A stretch of 31,967 nucleotides of DNA from an uncultured bacterium. GTDB lineage: Bacteria > Cloacimonadota > Cloacimonadia > Cloacimonadales > Cloacimonadaceae. The notes under the pieces were generated by a model. That model was given only the letters and a program-made list of their open reading frames with translations. It was not told where the DNA came from and did not search any database. Each line of letters begins with the position of its first letter. Within the stretch, counting starts at the first letter, position 1. Location: the NCBI GenBank assembly GCA_937924555.1, contig CALDSN010000026.1, forward strand, positions 1 through 31,967. The letters run 5' to 3'. Made by a program: the position numbers and the translations under genes. This document shows, one piece after another, positions 17,606-23,518 of the stretch.

Positions 17606-17671
17606 GACTCATCAATCCCTCGTGACTCCCTCGTGACTCCCGGGTGGGATGAGGGAATCACCTGGGATTTA
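17606..17671. repeat. 66-base hairpin repeat, copy 1
   Basis: 63 of 66 bases match the copy at 28795-28860 in the same orientation. The element is almost entirely one imperfect hairpin. AATCCC (17614-17619) pairs with GGGATT (17664-17669). GTGACTCCCTC (17622-17632) pairs with GAGGGAATCAC (17651-17661) with one C:A mismatch. A small TCCC/GGGA tip follows. It also contains a direct duplication of CCCTCGTGACT. It sits in the divergent spacer between mtnA and the barrel gene, about 106 bases before mtnA. Short reading frames that cross it are not supported as genes. Confidence 0.8.
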
Positions 17672-18042
17672 CCTTCGAGTGATACCTCATTACACCAAGG
17701 AAGAAACGACAGCATTGGCACTAGCTACGAAGCTTCCCAGAAACATTGTCATACCGAAATTCGGCATCTTTATCTTATGTAACGAGTAACAAAGCTGAGA
17801 TCATTTTCAGAAATTTTGGCTTTGGTGCTGCAATCTTTTTTAAGATATTTCATTAACGAATTGCATATCACCATTTTCTTAAAACGACTTGATTAGTGAT
17901 AAACCAATATCTGGCTATCTTTATATATATACGTATGTTATATGTTTTAGCAGACTCTTTGGACACTGCCAATTATCGCATAGTTTAGTGCCATCTCTGC
18001 CTCCCACATGCAGTTAATTACATGCTTGTATGAAAAAAAAGA
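17672..18042. other. AT-rich divergent spacer, no gene recognised
   Basis: Between the repeat and the plus-strand promoter. An alternating AT tract lies around 17920-17945 (TATATATATACGTATGTTAT), and a direct CATGC repeat around 18007-18025. The mtnA operon promoter must lie on the minus strand in this spacer or in the repeat, but I found no -35/-10 pair good enough to call. No RNA gene was recognised. Confidence 0.4.
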
Positions 18043-18071
18043 TTGACAGCTATATCAGTATGCTGTAACCA
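18043..18071 (+). promoter_or_regulatory. putative promoter of the outer membrane barrel gene
   Basis: A perfect TTGACA (18043-18048) is followed after 17 bases by TAACCA (18066-18071), a weak -10 with 2 to 3 matches. Transcription would begin near 18078, about 58 bases before the ATG at 18136. Confidence 0.35.
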
Positions 18072-18076
18072 TGGAA

Positions 18077-18116
18077 TTAGCATAGCCTGAGTGGTAATTC
18101 TACTTTGGCATGCTAA
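18077..18116 (+). promoter_or_regulatory. inverted repeat in the leader of the barrel gene
   Basis: TTAGCAT (18077-18083) and ATGCTAA (18110-18116) are perfectly complementary across 26 bases. They end about 9 bases before the GTGAGG ribosome site of the gene at 18136. It could be an operator or a 5'-end hairpin stabilising the transcript of an abundant porin. A 7-base match can also arise by chance. Confidence 0.3.
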
Positions 18117-18135
18117 TAAAAATTGTGAGGTTCTT

Positions 18136-19326
18136 ATGAATCGCAAAGCATTGCTCCTGTTATTCGTAGTGCTTACTCTTGCAGTAAGCAGCATCTTTGC
18201 CACAGAAAGCAGAATGACCGCTTTGGGCAATCCCTTTGGTTTTATTCGGGATAATACGGATATTAGCTACTATCCCGGCGTGATTAACATGTATGAACGA
18301 AACCTCCGTGCAGAGCTCGGTACCACTTCCTTTGACTGGAAGCTTGGTGCCAATCTCCCCCTGATGAACAACATCCTTGGCGTGTATCTCAATGAAGATA
18401 CCGGTATCAATGTGGATAGCTATTTCACGAATGGTGTGAATTACTATAACACCGGGGATTTGAACATCAGCAAAAAAATCCAGTTCTACTATGGTTTCAT
18501 GGAAAAATTCGGCGTTGGCTTCGGTATGGCTATCGATAGCAAAGTAGAAGATTATACCGATAATCCCGATGAGCAAGCCGAAATGGGAGCTAACTACTTC
18601 GAAATCACCGGTGGTATGAGCGATGACAAGATGGATCTTGGACTTGGCTTAGGTTTCTGGGGTGCCAGTGACAGCAACACAGATCCTAGCAACAAAGACG
18701 AGAACACATTAGGTGGCTTCGGCTTCTCAGCTAATGGTCGCTATTTCGTGGTGGAAAACGATAATTTCGATTTCGTAGCTGCTGCAAATCTAATGTTCAC
18801 CGGATCTTCGATGGAGAACAAAGACGTTATATCTTCCTCTAACACTACTACTACCAATGAAGATTATGGCACGCTGTACTTCGATCTTGGTATTGGTTTA
18901 AACTACAAGTTTGACGAAAACAACAAGCTTCTTTTCACAGTCAAACCCCTTACCATCACGTCCGAAAGCTACACCGGCAAGACTTCAGCCGCACCTGGTG
19001 ATTACGAAGCTGGTGAAGCTTGGTTAGTGGTTCCCACTTACACCATTGGTCTGGAATCCCAAATCAAGCCCTGGCTCACAGGCAGAGTCGGTGGCTCACA
19101 GAGCTACACCTTCTATGCTGATGTGGACGATCCCGATGGCACGAGTATCGACGAAGATGCCGATTACCGTTCATCCTTCAATGCCGACCTTGGCTTAGCC
19201 ATGGAATTCGGCAACTTCACTATTGACACAGTGCTCAGCAAGTCCTTGTTGCACCAAGGTCCCGATTTCATCGGTGGTGGTTCTCCCGGTTTTGCCAGCA
19301 TGGTTTCAGTGAATTACAACTACTAA
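18136..19326 (+). CDS. outer membrane beta-barrel protein, porin-like, function unknown
   Basis: 396 residues from ATG 18136, which has GTGAGG 5 bases upstream; an in-frame ATG at 18091 has no ribosome site and would bury the signal peptide. Signal peptide 1-21 ends SSIFA. The remainder is Gly/Asn/Asp-rich with alternating aromatic strands (KIQFYYGFMEKFGVGFGMAID; DLGLGLGFWGA; NADLGLAMEFGNFTID) and finishes ...SMVSVNYNY, the terminal aromatic expected for BAM-inserted barrels. I cannot place it in a named family. The acidic loops (DDPDGTSIDEDADY) suggest cation binding or surface exposure only. It is monocistronic: own promoter-like site upstream, strong terminator downstream, divergent from mtnA. 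Confidence 0.85.
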   Translation: MNRKALLLLFVVLTLAVSSIFATESRMTALGNPFGFIRDNTDISYYPGVINMYERNLRAELGTTSFDWKLGANLPLMNNILGVYLNEDTGINVDSYFTNGVNYYNTGDLNISKKIQFYYGFMEKFGVGFGMAIDSKVEDYTDNPDEQAEMGANYFEITGGMSDDKMDLGLGLGFWGASDSNTDPSNKDENTLGGFGFSANGRYFVVENDNFDFVAAANLMFTGSSMENKDVISSSNTTTTNEDYGTLYFDLGIGLNYKFDENNKLLFTVKPLTITSESYTGKTSAAPGDYEAGEAWLVVPTYTIGLESQIKPWLTGRVGGSQSYTFYADVDDPDGTSIDEDADYRSSFNADLGLAMEFGNFTIDTVLSKSLLHQGPDFIGGGSPGFASMVSVNYNY

Positions 19327-19344
19327 TCCTCAAGAACAACATAC

Positions 19345-19380
19345 AAAAAAAGGCATCCCATATCGGGGTGCCTTTTACTT
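19345..19380. terminator. bidirectional rho-independent terminator between the barrel gene and rsmD
   Basis: AAAAAAA-GGCATCCC (19352-19359), loop ATATC, GGGGTGCC (19365-19372), then TTTTACTTT. As plus-strand RNA the 8-base stem is complete with one G-U pair. As minus-strand RNA there is one mismatch and a seven-U tail. It serves the convergent genes ending at 19326 and 19402. Confidence 0.85.
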
Positions 19381-19401
19381 TATAGCTAAAATATCCTAAG
19401 C

Positions 19402-19932
19402 TTACGCCAACCAAGTGAAAGCCGAGCTCTTACTTCCCTTTTGCTTGATTATCCGGTCATTCAACGAGGCATCCAACAGCTCTCTGGGTGAGTGTTCCAC
19501 CACTATCAGCCCGCCGGGATTAAGCAGGTTGCGTTCAAGTATTGCACTCAAAGTAGGGTTCACCAGGTTCTTCAGATAAGGCGGATCAAGAAAGACTATA
19601 TCGTAAGTATCATCGCAGGTTTTAAGGTAAGCATCCACTCTCTTACGCCACAGGTGACAACTATCCCCACAGCCAAGCAGGTTGATATTGGCAAGAATGG
19701 TAGCAAGGGCAGCGGGGGCAAACTCCACAAAATCGACCCATGCAGCACCCCTGGACAACGCCTCCAAGCCCAAGGAGCCAGTACCGGCGAAGAGATCAAG
19801 CACTCTTTTAGCTTCATAATCCTGATGTACGCTGAAGATAACTTCACGGTTGAATGCTGTGGTGGGACGAGTGCTTCTGCCGGGAACCAAGGCGAGGTTC
19901 CTGCCCTTATACTTGCCGGTGATGATACGCAT
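19402..19932 (-). CDS. rsmD: 16S rRNA (guanine(966)-N2)-methyltransferase
   Basis: 176 residues. It methylates G966 of 16S rRNA during 30S assembly using S-adenosylmethionine. MRIITGKYKGRNLALVPG and RPTTAFNREVIFS are the RsmD N-terminal signature. VLDLFAGTGSLGLEALSRGA (44-63) is the SAM-binding motif I. DIVFLDPPY (111-119) is the catalytic motif IV. VVEHSPRE follows as in the family. The ATG overlaps the stop of the 58-residue protein upstream (TGATG). It is the last gene before the shared terminator. Bacterial rsmD is often next to coaD, but not here. Confidence 0.95.
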   Translation of the reverse strand: MRIITGKYKGRNLALVPGRSTRPTTAFNREVIFSVHQDYEAKRVLDLFAGTGSLGLEALSRGAAWVDFVEFAPAALATILANINLLGCGDSCHLWRKRVDAYLKTCDDTYDIVFLDPPYLKNLVNPTLSAILERNLLNPGGLIVVEHSPRELLDASLNDRIIKQKGSKSSAFTWLA

Positions 19933-20108
19933 CAGAGGGAAAGCGGTTTCTTGCGAGGTTTCTTGATGCCTGTGAATTTGATTTCAAGCTGCACCGGAAT
20001 GGCATCAAACTTCGGGCAAGCAAGCAGGCTAACGCTATCCGGTTGTTTGCACTTACGAGTGCAACGCCTGCAAATTGAATTGGGATTAGCTGGCTGCTTA
20101 AGCTTCAT
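19932..20108 (-). CDS. 58-residue four-cysteine protein, function unknown
   Basis: A short gene (58 codons plus TGA) fitted exactly between its neighbours. Its ATG overlaps the upstream stop as TAATG at 20110-20106, and its stop overlaps the rsmD start as TGATG. The protein is basic with Cys13, Cys16, Cys20 and Cys31 (CRRCTRKC then ACPKF), a spacing suited to zinc or an FeS cluster, followed by a Lys/Arg/Pro-rich tail (KKPRKKP). I recognise no family. A basic metal-binding miniprotein in front of an rRNA methyltransferase suggests RNA or ribosome binding, by inference. The perfect start/stop interlocking on both sides is the main evidence that it is translated, by reinitiation. Confidence 0.7.
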   Translation of the reverse strand: MKLKQPANPNSICRRCTRKCKQPDSVSLLACPKFDAIPVQLEIKFTGIKKPRKKPLSL

Positions 20109-20680
20109 TAACCCGGATTTCTCATGCTCTGCATTTCGAGGAAAAGGGACACTAAGTCGCTAAGCTTAACCTCACTAAGTTTCTGGGACTTATCGAAGCG
20201 GGCAAGGATAGCAATCATCAAGTCCTGAATCTGGTAGTCCGTAAAATCACCCTTTTCGGTAACTATATTAAGCTGGGCTTGCTGTTCTATCTCCCTAAGC
20301 ATCTCTGCCAAGGTGTCCATTTCGCTTTCATCGGCAAGCACATCCTCCGGAGTGGCATCAAAGATTATCTCCGAGCCTTGGATGCCTTCGTTCAGCTTCT
20401 CGATGGTTTTAGCCATGTTGTCGAAGCCTTGATGATGCAGAATCTTTAAGTAAGCAAGTTCCTCGGGAGAGAAAAGCTTCTCGATGCGGGCATCGTAGTG
20501 GCTATTAGGATCATTCAAGATACGCAGATGCAGCGCTTCAATTCTTTCGCGCACGGCTGGTGAGGCATCATTTTGGCTGATGAGTTCGTATGCTGCAAGA
20601 GCATCGTAGAATTGGTTCTGTTCCTCAAAGAGCTTGGCTAAGGTTAAGGTGGGCTGCCAACTACGTTCATTGGTTTTCAT
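20108..20680 (-). CDS. TPR-like helical protein of unknown function
   Basis: 190 residues, soluble, no signal peptide. Residues 10-50 look like one to one-and-a-half tetratricopeptide repeats (TLAKLFEEQNQFYDALAAYELIS). The middle (75-105) and end (150-185) are predicted helical, and 100-130 is acidic (DATPEDVLADESEMDTLAEML). No catalytic motif is seen. It begins a three-gene unit with the Cys4 miniprotein and rsmD, has GGGAG 6 bases before the ATG, and the best promoter in the window lies 34-61 bases upstream. A scaffold role is plausible but unproven. Confidence 0.75.
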   Translation of the reverse strand: MKTNERSWQPTLTLAKLFEEQNQFYDALAAYELISQNDASPAVRERIEALHLRILNDPNSHYDARIEKLFSPEELAYLKILHHQGFDNMAKTIEKLNEGIQGSEIIFDATPEDVLADESEMDTLAEMLREIEQQAQLNIVTEKGDFTDYQIQDLMIAILARFDKSQKLSEVKLSDLVSLFLEMQSMRNPG

Positions 20681-20713
20681 TGCTTCTCCCGAAAATCTAT
20701 CTTGAAAAATGAC

Positions 20714-20741
20714 ATTTTAATCCATCCTTGGATTATGTCAA
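20714..20741 (-). promoter_or_regulatory. sigma-70-type promoter of the TPR-Cys4-rsmD operon
   Basis: Minus strand TTGACA (20741-20736), 16-base spacer, TAAAAT (20719-20714): a perfect -35 and 5 of 6 at the -10. The predicted transcript starts near 20707, giving a leader of about 27 bases with GGGAG before the ATG at 20680. Confidence 0.7.
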
Positions 20742-20780
20742 TCACTTTATTGCGCATCGGCAACCCCCCTATTCTCACTA

Positions 20781-20842
20781 CCTGATCATTACGTGTTTAT
20801 TACGTACGAAACATGCAATGATTAGGTAATGATCATGCAATG
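20781..20842. repeat. TAATGATCA-family palindrome with two competing right arms
   Basis: TGATCATTAC (20783-20792) pairs perfectly with GTAATGATCA (20826-20835). CCTGATCATT (20781-20790) also pairs 9 of 10 with AATGATTAGG (20817-20826), so two hairpins compete for one left arm. An inner TGTTT/AAACA pair (20794-20798, 20809-20813) encloses the loop. It lies 16 bases beyond the stop of the gene ending at 20858 and shares units with 10746-10804. A role in transcript ends is possible. Confidence 0.65.
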
Positions 20843-20857
20843 CTTCCAAGAGGGAAC

Positions 20858-21520
20858 CTATTTGTTTACCGATAATCTATCGCGGTTCTTCTCCAAAGTC
20901 TTCTGTCCGATGCCTTTAACCTTGGTGATATCCTCCACACTGCCAAAGGCACCATTCTCCTCTCTCCAAGCGATGATCGCCTTGGCTTTTGCCTCGCCAA
21001 TGCCCTGCAAAGTGCAGAGATCATCTAAACTTGCTGTATTTAGGTTCACGACATTCGTTAGGTCTGCCTTGCTAACCTTTGCCTTGTTGTTGCTGCTTTT
21101 AGTCTTGCTTTTTGCGCTTGGTTTAGCCTTTGTTTCGCTGTTTGTGCTATCACCGAACACAAGTAGGTCGGGTAACAGCTTGGCATAGGTTTTCGTGCCG
21201 ATGCCTTTCACTTCCAGCAGTTGATTCACGGAAGTAAACTGCTTGGCTTCGCGGAAGCTAATGATGTCCTTTGCCCGTTTCTCCCCAATACCGGAGAGGG
21301 TCATCAGTTCCTCCAACCCGGCTTTGCGGATATCCACCCTGAGAGGTGTATCGGTTTTCAACGCCAAGTTCAAGCTATCCGCATCTGCCTTGGTTGCCTG
21401 CAAAGGGGTCCATCCCGCAAAGTCCAAAACCGACCCTAATAATAAGAACCCAAGGAAGAACAGCATTATCCGCTGCTCATTGGGGGTTAGGTAATTGCGC
21501 AGTGGGTTCTTAAGTTTCAT
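20858..21520 (-). CDS. ComEA-like membrane-anchored protein with two helix-hairpin-helix modules
   Basis: 220 residues. A single membrane helix spans about 19-36 (MLFFLGFLLLGSVLDFAG), with the rest probably periplasmic. Two double-HhH ComEA-type modules lie at about 62-118 (RVDIRKAGLEELMTLSGIGEKRA; LLEVKGIGTKTY) and 157-216 (VVNLNTASLDDLCTLQGIGEAKA; ITKVKGIGQKTL), joined by a Ser/Lys-rich linker (123-155). HhH GIG loops bind the DNA backbone, and ComEA proteins receive incoming DNA in transformation. Most ComEA proteins carry one module, so the duplication is notable. It starts 27 bases after the thioredoxin-like gene, presumably in the same operon; ATG 21520 has GGGAG about 10 bases upstream. 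Confidence 0.85.
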   Translation of the reverse strand: MKLKNPLRNYLTPNEQRIMLFFLGFLLLGSVLDFAGWTPLQATKADADSLNLALKTDTPLRVDIRKAGLEELMTLSGIGEKRAKDIISFREAKQFTSVNQLLEVKGIGTKTYAKLLPDLLVFGDSTNSETKAKPSAKSKTKSSNNKAKVSKADLTNVVNLNTASLDDLCTLQGIGEAKAKAIIAWREENGAFGSVEDITKVKGIGQKTLEKNRDRLSVNK

Positions 21521-21547
21521 GGTTCATTCTCCCTATGAACTGATTGG

Positions 21548-23023
21548 CTATTCTTTGATAAGAGCTTCAGTCCAGAAACTAAGATTCTCTTCCAGGCTAT
21601 CACTATAGCCTGATTGGGCATAGGCAACCCTTCCCTGTTTATCGATAACGCAGATATAGGGGATACCGTCAAAGCCATAATCCTTCGCTAAGCTGTCCTT
21701 CCCAATTAGCAGCGTCATGGCAAAGCCATTCTCACTAAAGTATTGCTTGGCTTTTTCGGGTGAGCTTTCCCACACATTTATTGAGAATACTTTTACCCCG
21801 GAAGGCATCTTAGTCTTCATCCAGTTATCAAGCGCAGGCATTGCCTTTCGACAGGGTCCGCACCAAGATGCCCAGAAATCCAGCACAACCACTTTACCCT
21901 TCAAATCCGCCAGTTTAACCGTCTCATTGCTCACATTCTGAAGCTCCCAAACCGGTGCAACCTTATCACTGCGGTCTTGCAGAGCTTGCTCACGCCTCTG
22001 ACCTTCTCCTGCTTTCCACATTGATTGTGCCTTGCTTTGAAAGCTGAGCCATGCAGGAACTTCTTTCAAGTCCTGGTAAAGAGGTGCATCTTCAATATCG
22101 GGATATTCTATTTCACCTTTCTCTAACTTGGCATCAAGAAAGGAAATCAATGCAGGATATTGCTTGGCTTGGATGAGCATCTTCTGGTAATAAGGAGAGC
22201 AATTGGGGTCATCCTTCAGAGTGCTGTCTGCATCAAAAATCGCCTTTATAATTGTCCATTCTCCTCTGGCTTCGTGGACTTCAAGAGTTTGCGCCATGGC
22301 AAGGGCATGACTTTCATCAACAGTGTATTGCCCGGCTTTAACCGCATCCCCCAGCATCACTCCTGTAAGGGTATTAAGCAAGTCCATATTCCCGGTCTTG
22401 ATGATGTATGACTTAATAATTTCCCAGTTAGCATAGAGAGTATTAGGATCGGTGATTCTATTCAGGCTTGCCTCAGCCTGCTTATCCTTGTTCTGCAACC
22501 GATACAGATGAAACATGCTCATGTTCAGATACGGGTCATTGGGATACTTCTGCAAACCTTGCTCTAACACAGTGTATGTTTCGGCAGTGATATTGCTGCT
22601 GTTTCCCTGCTTCTCGTCCTCCAGCAGCTGCTCTGAAACATTTACGGTTATCAACCGATATGCCCAATAGAAATCCGGTGCTTGCCTGCACAACTTCAGA
22701 GCACCATTGAATTGCACATCCTTATCCTTCTCCATTCTGAGCAACAGGTAAGCGTATGTTGGCGAGGAAGGCTCTCGTTGAGCCGCTTTGTGGAAGTAAT
22801 CGCTGCAAGCTTCAGCATCCACGCTCAACCATATGTTTTGAAAGTCGCGCCATTCCTCAATCGTGTTTACTTGGGGTAGGTATTCGGTGAAAATATTCGC
22901 CGCAGCTTCCTTATTATCGACTTTGGAGAGCTTTATCTTCATTTCATCTATGTTCAGAGCGTTTAGGGTTAACATGATGCCACCCAGTATTAATAAGAGC
23001 ACAATCAATCTTGTTGCTTTCAA
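21548..23023 (-). CDS. TlpA-like thioredoxin-fold protein with N-terminal TPR-like region
   Basis: 491 residues. The start is TTG at 23023, with AAGGAGG four bases before it. Residues 1-22 are a signal peptide or anchor (LIVLLLILGGIMLTLNA). Residues 25-340 are helical with TPR-like spacing (LLRMEKDKDVQFNGALKLCR; MSMFHLYRLQNKDKQAEASLNRI). Residues 350-491 form the thioredoxin domain: active site WCGPC at 387-391 in VLDFWASWCGPCRKAMPAL, and cis-proline Pro455 in GIPYICVID. TlpA/ResA-type proteins reduce periplasmic disulfides, for example of apocytochromes. No CcdA-like partner is seen here. The long helical N-terminus is like TPR-thioredoxin proteins of FCB bacteria. Confidence 0.87.
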   Translation of the reverse strand: MKATRLIVLLLILGGIMLTLNALNIDEMKIKLSKVDNKEAAANIFTEYLPQVNTIEEWRDFQNIWLSVDAEACSDYFHKAAQREPSSPTYAYLLLRMEKDKDVQFNGALKLCRQAPDFYWAYRLITVNVSEQLLEDEKQGNSSNITAETYTVLEQGLQKYPNDPYLNMSMFHLYRLQNKDKQAEASLNRITDPNTLYANWEIIKSYIIKTGNMDLLNTLTGVMLGDAVKAGQYTVDESHALAMAQTLEVHEARGEWTIIKAIFDADSTLKDDPNCSPYYQKMLIQAKQYPALISFLDAKLEKGEIEYPDIEDAPLYQDLKEVPAWLSFQSKAQSMWKAGEGQRREQALQDRSDKVAPVWELQNVSNETVKLADLKGKVVVLDFWASWCGPCRKAMPALDNWMKTKMPSGVKVFSINVWESSPEKAKQYFSENGFAMTLLIGKDSLAKDYGFDGIPYICVIDKQGRVAYAQSGYSDSLEENLSFWTEALIKE

Positions 23024-23072
23024 GATTCCTCCTTATATTACCATGCACGATATATATGAAGCTTTGAAGACA

Positions 23073-23101
23073 ATCTTCTGATACTTTGCTATTTCTGTCA
23101 A
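23073..23101 (-). promoter_or_regulatory. putative promoter of the thioredoxin/ComEA-like operon
   Basis: Minus strand TTGACA (23101-23096) is perfect; 17 bases on lies GAAGAT (23078-23073), a poor -10 with 3 of 6. The leader would be about 43 bases. The strong AAGGAGG and TTG start follow. Confidence 0.35.
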
Positions 23102-23463
23102 TGCCAATTATGTTCCGACAAACCGGCTAGTACTTTGTGCAATTTATCGCCGTACAAACTGCTGACTCTGAGCCGAGAAATGAACTTGCTTGAGCCTACA
23201 GTGCTGGCGGATAAAAACACAGAATTAGCTGTTTAGTAAGCATCTCTCTTACAGTTACTTGGGTAAATAGGGAGGGGAATTGAAAGAATGCAGTCTTTTT
23301 TTACTTGCCAAACTTCAGATATTGCTTATATTGCCCCTAAGTGTCGTATGGAAGTCGCTAACAAAGTTGTATGTGCGAAGCTATGCACATTAGATGTGTG
23401 TAATAGGTGATTAATGTAAGTGTGTGAAACGAGCAGCCGATGACCATCTATTGATGGAGTGTG
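23102..23463 (+). other. divergent spacer with two candidate overlapping small ORFs
   Basis: 362 bases with no recognised gene or riboswitch. At 23269-23277 there is an SD-like AGGGAGGGG. Three bases on, TTG 23280 opens 37 codons to TAG at 23391 and encodes a hydrophobic peptide beginning MKECSLFLLAKLQILLI. In another frame ATG 23288 opens 40 codons to TGA at 23408 with five cysteines. Neither resembles a known family, and both may be chance. A CCATC/GATGG hairpin lies near 23443-23456. Confidence 0.2.
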
Positions 23464-23492
23464 TTGTCAGGTTTGCTCATTTAGGTTAGTAA
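23464..23492 (+). promoter_or_regulatory. putative promoter of the nidogen-domain secreted protein gene
   Basis: TTGTCA (23464-23469), 17-base spacer, TAGTAA (23487-23492): 5 of 6 and 3 of 6. Transcription would start near 23499, leaving a 20-base leader that holds AAGGAG before the ATG at 23519. Confidence 0.35.
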
Positions 23493-23518
23493 CGATTTAG
23501 CTTTCATAAGGAGCGAAC

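Noticed and set aside
17606..17671. Simple rho-independent terminator
   Set aside because: The hairpin has no T run on either side and lies upstream of both flanking genes rather than after a stop codon.
17491..17721. 76-residue minus-strand frame crossing the 66-base repeat into mtnA
   Set aside because: Its sequence is largely the translated hairpin repeat, and it overlaps the ribosome site and start of mtnA. It is more likely non-coding.
14700..18135. Possible tmRNA (ssrA) near smpB
   Set aside because: All DNA beside smpB is coding. The 635-base spacer upstream of mtnA is AT-rich and shows no tRNA-like acceptor/T-loop or tag-peptide frame.
19492..20163. 223-residue plus-strand frame opposite rsmD and the Cys4 gene
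   Set aside because: rsmD on the other strand carries the full signature; the plus-strand product is compositionally odd and starts without a ribosome site.
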